A stretch of DNA of 37,963 nucleotides from Bacteroidota bacterium (GTDB lineage: Bacteria > Bacteroidota > Ignavibacteria > Ignavibacteriales > Melioribacteraceae). Position numbers and translations under genes: made by a program. The notes under the pieces are model-generated. The model worked only from the letters and a program-made list of their open reading frames with translations. It made no database searches and was not told the origin of the DNA. This document shows positions 7,977 through 17,642 of the stretch, piece by piece. The stretch lies in NCBI GenBank assembly GCA_018818165.1, contig JAHISP010000047.1, forward strand, positions 1 to 37,963. The letters run 5' to 3'. How positions within the stretch are numbered: the first letter of the stretch is position 1; each line of letters opens with the position of its first letter.

Positions 7977-9944
7977 TTAGTAATTCAAAGAATAATTAAC
8001 AGATAACATTATTGTTCTTTGAGACTGCCGATATCTATTTGGATCTCTATTGGACGTATGATAATACTCTGCGTCTAAAATGTTTTTAATAAGCAATTGA
8101 ATATCAAAACTATGATAATTCAACAATGAAAATGCTCCGTGAAAGATACAACTCGGGTCAATAAATTTACTTTTAGTTGTTTCAATTAATGTTGGATTTT
8201 CTCTCTTTCCAATATAATTGGCTCTTACATTTATAGAAAAATTCTTGCTTAACAAATATGTTAAACTCAAATTTCCAGTATGTTTGCTTATTTCTGGAAC
8301 AAAATTTTGAAATAAATCATAGCTTTGAGTAAAAGTATAATTTAACGATGCTTTACAATTTTTTGAAGCAAATCTCAAATAGACTTCAACTCCTTCCGTT
8401 TTAATTGCGCCACTATTTATCCATTTATAGCCCAAAACGTTCTCTTCTTTAACAATTGCACTCTCAAGACTATTTTTATAGAACATAAAATCAATTTTTA
8501 AGTTATTAAATAATGACGAAGAAATAGAAGCTTCATACGAACGCATTTTTTCTGGAACAAGAGAAGAATTTCCTAAACCGTCTGTATAATCCCATGGTTT
8601 TGGGGCTCTAAATGCTTCGGCGTAGGAAAAACGAATAATATTATTTTTATAATTATAACTAAAACCAGCTTGAGGTGTAAAAACCTGATCATAAATACTA
8701 CTTTGGTCAAAACGAACACCTGCAGAAAGAAAAAAGTTTTCTGATAAAGCAAAGCGTGGTTCAACAAAAAGGCTAGCAAGATAATTGCTTAGCATATTAG
8801 GCTTTTCGGGGGTTGGGGGATTTTGTTCGGCAGAATTACTATAAGTTATTGAAAAATTTTCAGCAAGTTTTTCATATTCAAATGTAAAACCGCCAGTTAC
8901 CGAAAAATAATTATTTACTTCATAATTCAAAACATTTTCAATTCCAGTTAAGTTATTTGGTCGGTAATACCCAATTTGAGCTGTATCTACAACAGAGTAA
9001 ATTGTATTATCTAGGACAGTGGCATTACGGTTATAAATGATTGAAGAAAGTGAAAATTTTTCAGAAATGTTGTAGTTGTATTTTAGATAGTTATTTATAA
9101 ACCGAATATTCCAAAAAGTGCCAAAATCTTTATAAATTGTTCCAACGGTTTTTGTAAGTGTTGTAGTTGTTGTTTGCTTTTGAATATAATTTGTTCCAAA
9201 AGTGAAATTGCCTTTTTTAATTTTCAAGTCGAACGAATAATCATCTTCAAAATTCTCCATTTTATTTGTCCAATTATTATCACCTTCTAAACCGCTTAAA
9301 TTGGCTTTATTAGTTGTTTTAAACATTCCAGAAAAAAGTATTCCAAAAGTTTTATCATCATTTGCATAACAGTAATTAACGTTGCCTTTCAAAGTATTAA
9401 ACGAACCCACTGTAATATTAATGCTTGATTGCTTTTGAACAGCACTTTTTGTGATGATGTTTATAACACCAGAAATAGCGTTTGTGCCATAAGCAACAGA
9501 GGCTGGTCCATAAACCACTTCAATTTGTTCAACATTTGAAAGATTGTACTGCCCGCCACCATAAAACCCACCAGAATTTAGTTCATTAATCTGAACTCCA
9601 TCAATTAAAACCAATGTTAAATTATTTTGGTTCGGAATACCACGCTGAAATACGTAACTATTAAATCCTTGAATATTTCTAAACTGAAATCCAGGCAAAG
9701 ATGATAAAGCTTCTTCAAGTGTAAAATAGCCGTTTTCTTTAATTTGGGTTTCAGTAATTACAAATGCCGTTGAAGAAATTTCGCTAATGTTTTGAGTAGT
9801 TTTTGAAGCAGAAACAATTTTTATTTTAGACAGTTGTGAAAAATCTAAATCATAAACAGTAACGCTATCTATTTGAGCAAAGTTATTTTGACACCAAAAA
9901 AAATGGAGAAAAAGAAAAATGAAATATAAGTAGTGCTTTTTCAT
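7977..9944 (-). CDS. TonB-dependent outer-membrane receptor
   Basis: A signal peptide (first about 23 residues, ending near NFAQ) is followed by LDFSQLSKIKIVSASKTTQ, the conserved segment before the plug in this receptor subfamily. The plug domain comes next (about 60-170; FQRGIPNQNNLTLVLIDGV, then VEVVYGPASVAYGTNAISGVINI-like sequence). The beta-barrel then runs to a C-terminal YSLNY ending, with the aromatic last residue typical of outer-membrane barrels. The length, about 655, is normal. It would import or sense a ligand with TonB/ExbBD energy; the substrate is unknown. As first gene of an operon with a YfiR-domain kinase and two receiver proteins, it probably supplies the signal that the pathway reads. 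The ATG at 9944 is preferred to a TTG at 9953. Confidence 0.93.
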   Translation of the reverse strand: MKKHYLYFIFLFLHFFWCQNNFAQIDSVTVYDLDFSQLSKIKIVSASKTTQNISEISSTAFVITETQIKENGYFTLEEALSSLPGFQFRNIQGFNSYVFQRGIPNQNNLTLVLIDGVQINELNSGGFYGGGQYNLSNVEQIEVVYGPASVAYGTNAISGVINIITKSAVQKQSSINITVGSFNTLKGNVNYCYANDDKTFGILFSGMFKTTNKANLSGLEGDNNWTNKMENFEDDYSFDLKIKKGNFTFGTNYIQKQTTTTTLTKTVGTIYKDFGTFWNIRFINNYLKYNYNISEKFSLSSIIYNRNATVLDNTIYSVVDTAQIGYYRPNNLTGIENVLNYEVNNYFSVTGGFTFEYEKLAENFSITYSNSAEQNPPTPEKPNMLSNYLASLFVEPRFALSENFFLSAGVRFDQSSIYDQVFTPQAGFSYNYKNNIIRFSYAEAFRAPKPWDYTDGLGNSSLVPEKMRSYEASISSSLFNNLKIDFMFYKNSLESAIVKEENVLGYKWINSGAIKTEGVEVYLRFASKNCKASLNYTFTQSYDLFQNFVPEISKHTGNLSLTYLLSKNFSINVRANYIGKRENPTLIETTKSKFIDPSCIFHGAFSLLNYHSFDIQLLIKNILDAEYYHTSNRDPNRYRQSQRTIMLSVNYSLNY

Positions 9945-10187
9945 AATGAACAAATCATAAGTGATATTATATCTCTTGATTGTCGAATTTTAGATAGAAA
10001 CTAAAGACTGAAAAAACAAATTTTTAGTTGAAAATTGTCCGTTGATAATCTATCAAATAGTAAATTAAAATTCAAATTAATAAAAAAAAGTATAAGAACA
10101 ATAATTTTATGATATATTTGGTTTGATATTTGCTTTTCAATAAATTTACTCGCAATTTTTTAATAATTATTTTTGCAAGAAGATAAA
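9945..10187. promoter_or_regulatory. Divergent promoter region between receptor operon and SulP operon
   Basis: About 240 bp of very AT-rich sequence separate two divergently transcribed operons, so both promoters should lie here. TATATTTG at 10113-10120 fits the Bacteroidetes -7 element TAnnTTTG for the plus-strand operon, about 67 nt before the ATG, but no convincing -33 TTG partner was seen. The promoter assignment is tentative. Confidence 0.35.
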
Positions 10188-11900
10188 ATGCCCATCCTAA
10201 AACCAAAGTTATTTACCACTTTAAAAGGTTATACTAAAAAACAATTTATTGCAGATGCAACGGCAGGTGTAATTGTTGGAATTGTTGCTCTTCCATTAGC
10301 TATCGCTTTTGGAATTGCAAGCGGAGTCACACCAGAAAAAGGAATTATCACAGCTATTATTGCTGGATTTATTATTTCTTTCTTTGGTGGAAGTCGTGTT
10401 CAAATTGGCGGTCCAACAGGCGCTTTCATTATAATTGTATATGGAATTATTCAACAATATGGAACAACTGGTTTAGCAATTGCTACAATAATGGCTGGAA
10501 TAATATTAGTAATTATGGGTTTTGCTCGGCTTGGCTCGTTAATAAAATTTATTCCATATCCAGTAGTTGTTGGTTTTACAAGTGGGATTGCTCTGCTTAT
10601 TTTTTCAACCCAAATAAAAGATTTTTTTGGGCTTAAAATGGAATCTGTTCCAAGTGAGTTTCACGAAAAATGGATTGCTTATTTTGAGGTTTTTTCAACA
10701 GTCAATTTTTATGTGCTTGGAATTGCATTGTTAGCGCTTGTAATTATGATTTTTTGGCCTAAAGTAACTCATCGTGTTCCTGGTTCTTTAATAGCAATAA
10801 TAGTAACTACAATTTTGGTTTTAGTGTTTGATCTTCCAGTGGATACAATTGGAAGTAAATTTGGTGAAATACAATCCAACATTCCAATGCCAAGTTCTTT
10901 TGAAATAAATTTAACTGTTATTAGAAACTTAATTGGACCTGCCACAGTTATTGCTTTGCTAGCCGCAATTGAATCACTTCTCTCAGCAGTTGTTGCCGAT
11001 GGTATGATTGGTGGAAAACACAGAAGCAATATGGAATTAGTTGCTATGGGACTTGCAAACATTGTTACTCCTATTTTTGGTGGAATTCCAGCTACGGGAG
11101 CAATTGCAAGAACAGCAACAAATGTTAAAAATGGTGGTAGAACTCCAGTTGCTGGTATTATTCATGCAATTACGTTATTACTTATAATGCTATTTTTTGG
11201 AAGCTATGCTAAACTAATTCCTATGGCAACACTTGCCGCAATTCTAATTATTGTTTCTTATAACATGAGCGAGTGGCATTCATTCAAGTCTGTTTTAAAA
11301 AGCCCCAAAAGTGATGTAATTGTTTTATTAACAACATTCTTTTTAACAGTTATATTCGATTTAACAATTGCAATTGAAATTGGAATGGTTTTAGCTGTTC
11401 TACTTTTTATGAAGAGAATGTCAGAAGTAACAAATGTAAGTGTTATAACAAGAGAGCTTTTTGATGAAGAAGATAGAGAAGATCCTAACGCAATAAGTAA
11501 AAGACAGATTCCTGACGAAGTTGAAGTATTTGAAATAAATGGACCATTTTTCTTTGGTGCTGCAAAGAAATTTAAAGATCAAATGCTAAAAATTGAAGAA
11601 CCTCCAAAGGTTAGGATTATCCGTATGCGTAACGTTCCAGCTATTGATGCAACTGGTTTGCAAACTCTTAGAGAGTTTTATAGTGATGCAAAAAAATATA
11701 ATACTCATTTAATTTTATCTGGTGTACATACTCAACCAATGTTAGCAATGATGAAAGCAGGAGTATTGGAGCTTTATGGTGAACAAAACATTTTAGGAAA
11801 TATTGATGACGCACTTGATTATGCAAGAACAATCTTGGGCTTACCCAAAATTGGAAGACCAAAAGATTTTGTTCCAACAGTTAAGCGAGATTTAGAGTAA
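10188..11900 (+). CDS. SulP family anion transporter with C-terminal STAS domain
   Basis: The 570-residue inner-membrane protein carries the SulP (SLC26-like) core: [20 protein letters not shown] near the N-terminus, GGPTGAF, and [15 protein letters not shown] in the second half, with 10-14 membrane segments. A cytoplasmic STAS domain (about 445-550) contains the AIDATGL loop, with T where Ser is common. SulP members carry sulfate, bicarbonate, C4-dicarboxylates or other anions; sequence alone does not decide. The ATG at 10188 follows AAGAAG and is preferred to an in-frame TTG at 10173. Placement at the head of an operon with a PTS-EIIA-like protein and an ion-pumping complex hints at coupled or regulated anion uptake, for example bicarbonate; that is inference. 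Confidence 0.92.
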   Translation: MPILKPKLFTTLKGYTKKQFIADATAGVIVGIVALPLAIAFGIASGVTPEKGIITAIIAGFIISFFGGSRVQIGGPTGAFIIIVYGIIQQYGTTGLAIATIMAGIILVIMGFARLGSLIKFIPYPVVVGFTSGIALLIFSTQIKDFFGLKMESVPSEFHEKWIAYFEVFSTVNFYVLGIALLALVIMIFWPKVTHRVPGSLIAIIVTTILVLVFDLPVDTIGSKFGEIQSNIPMPSSFEINLTVIRNLIGPATVIALLAAIESLLSAVVADGMIGGKHRSNMELVAMGLANIVTPIFGGIPATGAIARTATNVKNGGRTPVAGIIHAITLLLIMLFFGSYAKLIPMATLAAILIIVSYNMSEWHSFKSVLKSPKSDVIVLLTTFFLTVIFDLTIAIEIGMVLAVLLFMKRMSEVTNVSVITRELFDEEDREDPNAISKRQIPDEVEVFEINGPFFFGAAKKFKDQMLKIEEPPKVRIIRMRNVPAIDATGLQTLREFYSDAKKYNTHLILSGVHTQPMLAMMKAGVLELYGEQNILGNIDDALDYARTILGLPKIGRPKDFVPTVKRDLE

Positions 11901-11980
11901 ACAAATTTAATTGGCTTTTTTGTAATGTAATAATGTAATTTGGTTGTTAATTAAAAGATTATAAAAATTATTTATATAAA

Positions 11981-12652
11981 ATGGAATTAAACAAAAAAGA
12001 TATTTCATATTTGCTGATGAAATCGGAAAAAGAAGTTCAGCAATTAATAAACAAAAAGGATATTCCATTCCAATACCTTCACGATAAAATTGTGTTTAAT
12101 AAACAACAAATAATTGAGTGGGCATTAGAGCGGAGTTTGCCAATAAACGTTTCTGGAAATGATAAATTAATAGAATACCATATTGAGTCAATTAGCACTT
12201 TGCTTAATAGTGAATCATTTTTTTATAATTGCAAGTTGGATGAAACTTCCTACATTGAACAAATGGTTGCTCAAATTAATCTTGAGAAAAACGTTGATCG
12301 AGATATTATTGTTCAGCTATTAAAAAGCAGAGAATTAATGATGAGTACTGCAATTGGCAACGGCATTAGCCTGCCTCATCCTCATGTGCCACTTATGGTT
12401 GGTAAAAACAAACCTATAATAAATTTTTTCTTCCCTAATGCTCCACTAAACTTAAAATCAATTGACGGCAAACCAGTTCACACAATAATTCTTTTAATAT
12501 CACAAACAATTAAACAACATCTAAGTTTAATTGCTCATCTTAGCTTTTTATTGTCCAACGAAACCTTTAGATTTGTTCTTGAAAATAGGCTTGGATGTAA
12601 TGAAATTCTGGACATTATTAAAAAGATTGAGGAGAACAGAAATAGAATTTAA
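11981..12652 (+). CDS. HTH plus PTS EIIA (PtsN-like) domain protein
   Basis: The 223 residues have two parts. Residues 1-60 resemble an excisionase/MerR-type helix-turn-helix (KKDISYLLMKSEKEVQQLIN...QQIIEWA). Residues about 70-215 resemble a type-2 PTS EIIA domain of the PtsN/EIIA-Ntr kind. The phospho-acceptor His is expected in GISLPHPHVP, where PtsN has GIAIPHGR, making H133 the candidate with H135 nearby. No other PTS genes are in the window, so a regulatory rather than sugar-transport role is likely. Its stop overlaps the next start by one base (TAATG), so it is translationally coupled to the Ehr-like complex and may control it or the SulP protein. Confidence 0.75.
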   Translation: MELNKKDISYLLMKSEKEVQQLINKKDIPFQYLHDKIVFNKQQIIEWALERSLPINVSGNDKLIEYHIESISTLLNSESFFYNCKLDETSYIEQMVAQINLEKNVDRDIIVQLLKSRELMMSTAIGNGISLPHPHVPLMVGKNKPIINFFFPNAPLNLKSIDGKPVHTIILLISQTIKQHLSLIAHLSFLLSNETFRFVLENRLGCNEILDIIKKIEENRNRI

Positions 12653-14634
12653 TGAGCATCTTAATTGATTTATGCAATAATTTACTTGTTGCATCATTTG
12701 TAATACAGCTATTAGCAATTATTTTTGTTTTCAATAAGAATAATCGCACAGCAATGTATTCAGCAAACATTGTTCTTCTTGTTGGCTTAACGCTTGGCTT
12801 AGCATCAACATTATCTTCTGCCCTTTTTTCATCAGCCGAAATATCTACAGAGAGCATTTTTTTAGGTTATATTCGTCTTGATGCACTCAGTCTTTATTTT
12901 TTATTTATTGTCCAGCTTGTAGCAATTCCCACAACCATTTACAACTTTTCATATCTTCAGCATTATGTCGAAAAAAAAAGACCAATAAAAAGCTTTGTCG
13001 TTTTTTATATAATTTTAATAATTTCAACTCAACTTATAGTTATTACAAATCATGCAATATTCTTTTTAGTAAGTTGGGAAGTAATGAGCCTTTCCAGTTA
13101 TCTTGGAATGATTTTAGAAAGGGAAAAAGAAGAAGTTCAGCGAGGTAGTTTTTACTATTTTGCGGCATCACATGTTTTAATTTTTATCCTTTATATAATG
13201 TTCTTCTTTCTTCACAATCAAACAGGAAGTTGGTTATTTAGCGATTATCATCTTTCTTTTTCAACTGGAATAGTTGTTCCAACAATTTTTATTCTGTCAA
13301 TAATTGGTTTTGGAATTAAAGCTGGATTTATGCCATTTCATTTTTGGTTGCCACAAGCTCACCCTGTTGCCCCAACAGTGTTAAGTGCATTTCTTTCTGG
13401 AGTACTAATAAAAATGGGCATTTATGGAATTCTTAGAACTTTTCTTTTTATTAAACCAGTTCCAGAATGGTGCGGTTGGCTTGTGTTGATAATAAGCATT
13501 ATAAGTGCAATTTTAGGAGTTTGGTATGCACTTGCGCAGCACGACATAAAGCGATTGCTTGCGTATCATTCAGTTGAAAATATTGGAATTATTGGAATTG
13601 GAATTGGAATTGGATTTATCGGTTCCGCAAATAATCTTCCAGCTATTCAAGTTTTAGGATTTGGAGGCGCTCTTCTTCACACATTGAATCACGCAATATT
13701 TAAAAGTCTTTTGTTCATCGGAAGTGGTGTTGTATATCAAAATTTAGGAACAAGAAACATTGAGTTGATGGGAGGACTTGTTCACCGTGCAAAATATATT
13801 GCTTTGCTTTTTCTAATAGGCTCGGTCGCAATTAGCGGAATTCCTCCTTTCAACGGATTTATTTCTGAGTTTATTATTTACATGGGTTTTTTCAATACTG
13901 CCGATGAACTGAAAAACTATTATCCAATATTAATGCTGCTGTTTGCAGTTGGCTTAGCTTTTGTGGGCGGATTAGCCGTTGCGTGTTTCACAAAAGTAAA
14001 TTCAATTATGTTTTTAGGATCCGAACGCAAAGAAGTAAAACACTTTAAAACATCTATTTACGATAACATTTCACTCGGAATTTTGGCGGCGCTTTGTGTT
14101 GTAATTGGGTTTTATCCACAGCCTTTTGTGGGAGTTGTAAACAAAGTTATTTCTAGTAGTTTTATTTTAGGTAATTCTTCTTCTGCTTTAATTGATATTG
14201 ATTGGTTATACTTCACTATAATTTTTACTTCCATTGCATTTGGTATATTCATTTTAGCTTTAATAAAAATAAGAATAGAAAAAAAATATGGAAGAAGAAC
14301 ATCAGATGCATGGGGCTGCGGATACAATAACCTAAACCCAAGAATGCAATACACAGCTTCCTCATTTGCTGATGAATTAAACACAATTCCACAATCGGTT
14401 TTAGTTTACCACAAAAAATTTGAAGTTTCTGAAACAGCATTTCCTTTGCCTTCTAAGTTTGAAAGCCATTCAAAAGATTTTGTTGATAGCAATATTGCAA
14501 TGCCTTTGTTTAACTGGCTTAAATCAATGGTTGCAAAACTAAAATACTTGCAACAAACAGATATTCGTTATTATATAGCATTTATCTTAATTATTATATC
14601 AATTTACAGTTTAATAGCGTTTTTATGGGTATAG
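12652..14634 (+). CDS. HyfB-like proton/ion-pumping subunit (NuoL/MrpA family)
   Basis: This 660-residue polytopic membrane protein belongs to the proton-conducting transporter family (PF00361). Channel residues are present: Glu in SWEVMSLSSYLGM (as in NuoL GWEG...SYLL), Lys in GFGIKAGFMPFHFWLPQAHPV, and Lys in LNHAIFKSLLFIGSG. The ion path therefore looks intact. The best match by layout is HyfB/HycC of group 4 hydrogenases and related complexes. Its stop lies 10 nt inside the next gene, indicating tight coupling. It should form one of two antiporter-like modules of the membrane arm. Confidence 0.9.
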   Translation: MSILIDLCNNLLVASFVIQLLAIIFVFNKNNRTAMYSANIVLLVGLTLGLASTLSSALFSSAEISTESIFLGYIRLDALSLYFLFIVQLVAIPTTIYNFSYLQHYVEKKRPIKSFVVFYIILIISTQLIVITNHAIFFLVSWEVMSLSSYLGMILEREKEEVQRGSFYYFAASHVLIFILYIMFFFLHNQTGSWLFSDYHLSFSTGIVVPTIFILSIIGFGIKAGFMPFHFWLPQAHPVAPTVLSAFLSGVLIKMGIYGILRTFLFIKPVPEWCGWLVLIISIISAILGVWYALAQHDIKRLLAYHSVENIGIIGIGIGIGFIGSANNLPAIQVLGFGGALLHTLNHAIFKSLLFIGSGVVYQNLGTRNIELMGGLVHRAKYIALLFLIGSVAISGIPPFNGFISEFIIYMGFFNTADELKNYYPILMLLFAVGLAFVGGLAVACFTKVNSIMFLGSERKEVKHFKTSIYDNISLGILAALCVVIGFYPQPFVGVVNKVISSSFILGNSSSALIDIDWLYFTIIFTSIAFGIFILALIKIRIEKKYGRRTSDAWGCGYNNLNPRMQYTASSFADELNTIPQSVLVYHKKFEVSETAFPLPSKFESHSKDFVDSNIAMPLFNWLKSMVAKLKYLQQTDIRYYIAFILIIISIYSLIAFLWV

Positions 14635-15548
14635 ATATTTTACAAGGAATTATTTCGATAATCATAATTTTAGGTTTATCGCCTTTGTTCGCGGGATTGG
14701 TGAACAAACAAAAAGCGATTTTAACCGGAAGAATTGGCGCGCCAATATTGCAACCGTATTATGATTTACAAAAAATATTCAAAAAGGAAACAATCAATGC
14801 TACATCGTCTTCATTTATTAGCCGTATATCGCCGTTAATAAACCTTGTTACTCTGGTAATAGCAGCAGCAATGTTGCCCGTGGGTTTTTGGAAACCGCTC
14901 ATTAGTTTTAGTGGCGATATTATTTTATTTGCTTACATTTTAGGACTTGCAAGATTTTTTCAAATATTAGCGGCAATGGATATTGGTAGTTCATTTGAAG
15001 GAATGGGGGCAGCTCGCGAGGCAACATTTGCATTGTTTGCGGAACCAATTTTCTTTTTTACAATAGGAAGCATTTCGTTCATTAGTGGATTTACATCACT
15101 CTTTGATATTTATCATTCAATTGAGCTTACTAATATTTCTTATGGAGTATTTATTATTATTTGTTCAATTTCTGTATTTATGCTTGCGGTTTCAGAATGT
15201 TCCAGAATGCCTGTGGATGACCCAAATACACATCTTGAGTTAACAATGATTCACGAAGTTATGATACTTGATAATTCTGGAATTGATTTGTTCCTATATC
15301 AATATTCCAGCTATATAAAATTATTTATTTATGCTATTCTTGAAATTTCGTTTTTCTATCCCTTTAGTCAGCAAAGCTATCTACTTGGCATTTTAATTTT
15401 TATTACAGGCAGCGCAGCACTTACTTTTGTTTTAGGAGTAGTGGAGACGATAATATCAAGAAGTAAAATGAAAAATATTCCTCAGTATTTACTATTTGCT
15501 ACTGCAATAGGAATATTAAATTTACTGATTTACACTTTTACTAAATGA
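14625..15548 (+). CDS. HyfC/NuoH-like membrane subunit
   Basis: The 307-residue protein has about 8 hydrophobic segments and the NuoH/HycD hallmark GLVNKQKAILTGRIGAPILQPYYDL, which lies at the interface with the peripheral arm. A second conserved patch, ECSRMPVDDPNTHLELTMIHEVM, is rich in charged residues at the putative quinone or ion junction. In complex I and group 4 hydrogenases this subunit anchors the small subunit. The gene overlaps the preceding one by 10 nt and the following gene starts 7 nt after its stop. Confidence 0.9.
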   Translation: MGIDILQGIISIIIILGLSPLFAGLVNKQKAILTGRIGAPILQPYYDLQKIFKKETINATSSSFISRISPLINLVTLVIAAAMLPVGFWKPLISFSGDIILFAYILGLARFFQILAAMDIGSSFEGMGAAREATFALFAEPIFFFTIGSISFISGFTSLFDIYHSIELTNISYGVFIIICSISVFMLAVSECSRMPVDDPNTHLELTMIHEVMILDNSGIDLFLYQYSSYIKLFIYAILEISFFYPFSQQSYLLGILIFITGSAALTFVLGVVETIISRSKMKNIPQYLLFATAIGILNLLIYTFTK

Positions 15549-15555
15549 GTTTTTA

Positions 15556-16188
15556 ATGGAAAATGTTTTAAGCATACTATTTTGTCTTTCGCTGTTCTAT
15601 GTTATAGTAACATCGCGAGTAAAAGCATATGTTACAGTTTTACAAATTCAAGGAGTATTACTGTCTGTTTTACTGATAATTCAAGTTATTCACAATTTTT
15701 CAGTTTACGGAATAATTTTGCCTATAACACTTTTGCTAGTTAAAGTAATTTTAATTCCTCGTTATATTAATAAAGTAATAAGCGAACTTGAAATTAAAAG
15801 ACGAATTGAACCTACAATTCAGCAAATGATTTTATTGCCTATAGTTATTGTAACTATGATAACCATTTTTATTGTTTCAAGTATTCTTTCAAAAAATACA
15901 GCGATGGATGTAATTCCTTTTGCATCAGGGTTCTCATCAATTGTAGTAGGAATATATATAATAATGTTTAGGAAGAAATTGATTGTTCACGTTTGCGGTT
16001 TTTTAATTTTGGAAAATGGAATATTTTTATTTGGCACAGCAGTAGCGTCCGAATTGCCAATGTTAATTGAGCTGGGAGTATTGCTAGACGTATTTGTGGT
16101 CGTTTTTTTAATGGGAATTACTTTAAATAGAATAAGCAGCACATTTAAAGGTTTTGAGGTTTCTCATCTTGGGAGGTTGAAAGACTAA
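15556..16188 (+). CDS. HyfE-like membrane subunit
   Basis: The 210-residue protein has about six membrane segments, a size and position matching HyfE. That protein is related to NuoK, as in GFLILENGIFLFGTAV here (NuoK-like glutamate in a membrane helix), with an extra N-terminal part. It ends with a short basic tail. The stop overlaps the next ATG by one base (TAATG). Identification rests on gene order and the NuoK-like helix. Confidence 0.8.
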   Translation: MENVLSILFCLSLFYVIVTSRVKAYVTVLQIQGVLLSVLLIIQVIHNFSVYGIILPITLLLVKVILIPRYINKVISELEIKRRIEPTIQQMILLPIVIVTMITIFIVSSILSKNTAMDVIPFASGFSSIVVGIYIIMFRKKLIVHVCGFLILENGIFLFGTAVASELPMLIELGVLLDVFVVVFLMGITLNRISSTFKGFEVSHLGRLKD

Positions 16189-17642
16189 TGCTCGATTTTT
16201 TTATTTTCATATTACTACCTGTGTTATCGGCTGCATTTTGTTTTTTTGTTAAAGACCTAAAAACACAATACAGTATTTCCCTAATTGTTGCTCTATTACA
16301 TCTTGGCTTATCACTATTGGTTTTTCTTGGATTATATAACACGGATTTGCCAACTTTTTTTAGTACTGACTCACTTAGTAAACTTTTTCTCCTAATCCTT
16401 TCTAATGTGTATTTCTGGATTGTGCTTGTTTCGTATTCGTATTTGAAAAGACCAATAATTCCCAAAGCCGAGGAAGCAAAAAAATATTATTTTCTACTTC
16501 TTAATTTTTACTTAGCCTCAAATTCTGCCGCAATACTAAGCAATCATTTTGGAATGTATTGGGTTGCCGCCGAAGCTACAACGTTAAGTGTATCTCCACT
16601 TATCTATTTTTATCGAAACGAAGAAGCACTTGAAGCAATGTGGAAATATTTATTTTTAGTTTCAGTTGGAATTGCTTTCGCATTCATTGGAATTCTATTA
16701 TTAACACTTTCGGCTAAAGGAACACCGCTAGAAGGTGAACAATTATTTTACACCACTTTTATAAAAAACGCATCTCAACTAAATCCAATTTGGTTAAAAG
16801 CTAGCTTTATTTTTATCTTTGTTGGTCTAAGCACAAAAATAGGAATTGCACCAATGCATTCTGGCGATGTAGATGCAACAAGCAATGCTCCAAGTCCTAT
16901 TGCAGCTTTAATGTCGGGCTCTTTACGATTAACGGCACTTATTGGCGTTATGAGAATATATCAAATTATTCGTCCCACTTCCTCATCAGAGTTTGCCAGA
17001 ACCATTCTTATTATTGGTGGATTGCTTTCGCTTTTCTTTGTGTTCGTTTATATGTTTAAGGTAAAAAACTTTAAACGAATGCTTGCTTATTCAAGTGTAG
17101 AACATCTGGGACTTATAACTTTGGGTTTAGGAATTGGAGGATTGGCTTTCGTTGGAGCTTTATATCATTCAATTTTTAATTCTATAACTAAAATTATTCT
17201 CTTTTTAATGGCAGGAAATATTCGTCACAATTATAACACACGAGAAGTCCTTAAAGTTAGGTCAGTTCTAAATTTTATGCCTAAAACTGGATGGCTTTTT
17301 ATGATTGCATTTTTGGCTATTTCGGGCATTCCACCATTGGGATTATTCTTTAGTGAAATTAAAATCTTCGAAGGAATTCTTTTTTCAGATAAACCTTACA
17401 TTCTTGCATTAGTTATGTTTTTCCTTCTATTTATTTTTATAAACATGGGTAAAGCAATTTTTAACATGCTTTATAAAAATGGAGATGGCGAGCAACAATC
17501 ATATAAATCAGAAAAATTTGAGTTTAGTCATTTTATTGCAATTGCCTTATTAATTTTGCTAACCTGTATAGCTGTATTTTCACCCAACATATTGTTTGAG
17601 AATATTATTAATATCGCAAAAGATTTTGGAATAATTTTATGA
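16188..17642 (+). CDS. HyfF-like second ion-pumping subunit (NuoN/NuoL family)
   Basis: The 484-residue polytopic protein of family PF00361 has Glu in MYWVAAEATTLSVSPLIYFY, Lys in STKIGIAPMHSGDVDATSNAPSP, and Lys in FNSITKIILFLMAGN, the positions of channel residues in NuoL/M/N. HyfF in Hyf and Ehr complexes has this length. With the HyfB-like protein it gives the complex two antiporter-like modules. The stop and the next start overlap as ATGA. Confidence 0.88.
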   Translation: MLDFFIFILLPVLSAAFCFFVKDLKTQYSISLIVALLHLGLSLLVFLGLYNTDLPTFFSTDSLSKLFLLILSNVYFWIVLVSYSYLKRPIIPKAEEAKKYYFLLLNFYLASNSAAILSNHFGMYWVAAEATTLSVSPLIYFYRNEEALEAMWKYLFLVSVGIAFAFIGILLLTLSAKGTPLEGEQLFYTTFIKNASQLNPIWLKASFIFIFVGLSTKIGIAPMHSGDVDATSNAPSPIAALMSGSLRLTALIGVMRIYQIIRPTSSSEFARTILIIGGLLSLFFVFVYMFKVKNFKRMLAYSSVEHLGLITLGLGIGGLAFVGALYHSIFNSITKIILFLMAGNIRHNYNTREVLKVRSVLNFMPKTGWLFMIAFLAISGIPPLGLFFSEIKIFEGILFSDKPYILALVMFFLLFIFINMGKAIFNMLYKNGDGEQQSYKSEKFEFSHFIAIALLILLTCIAVFSPNILFENIINIAKDFGIIL

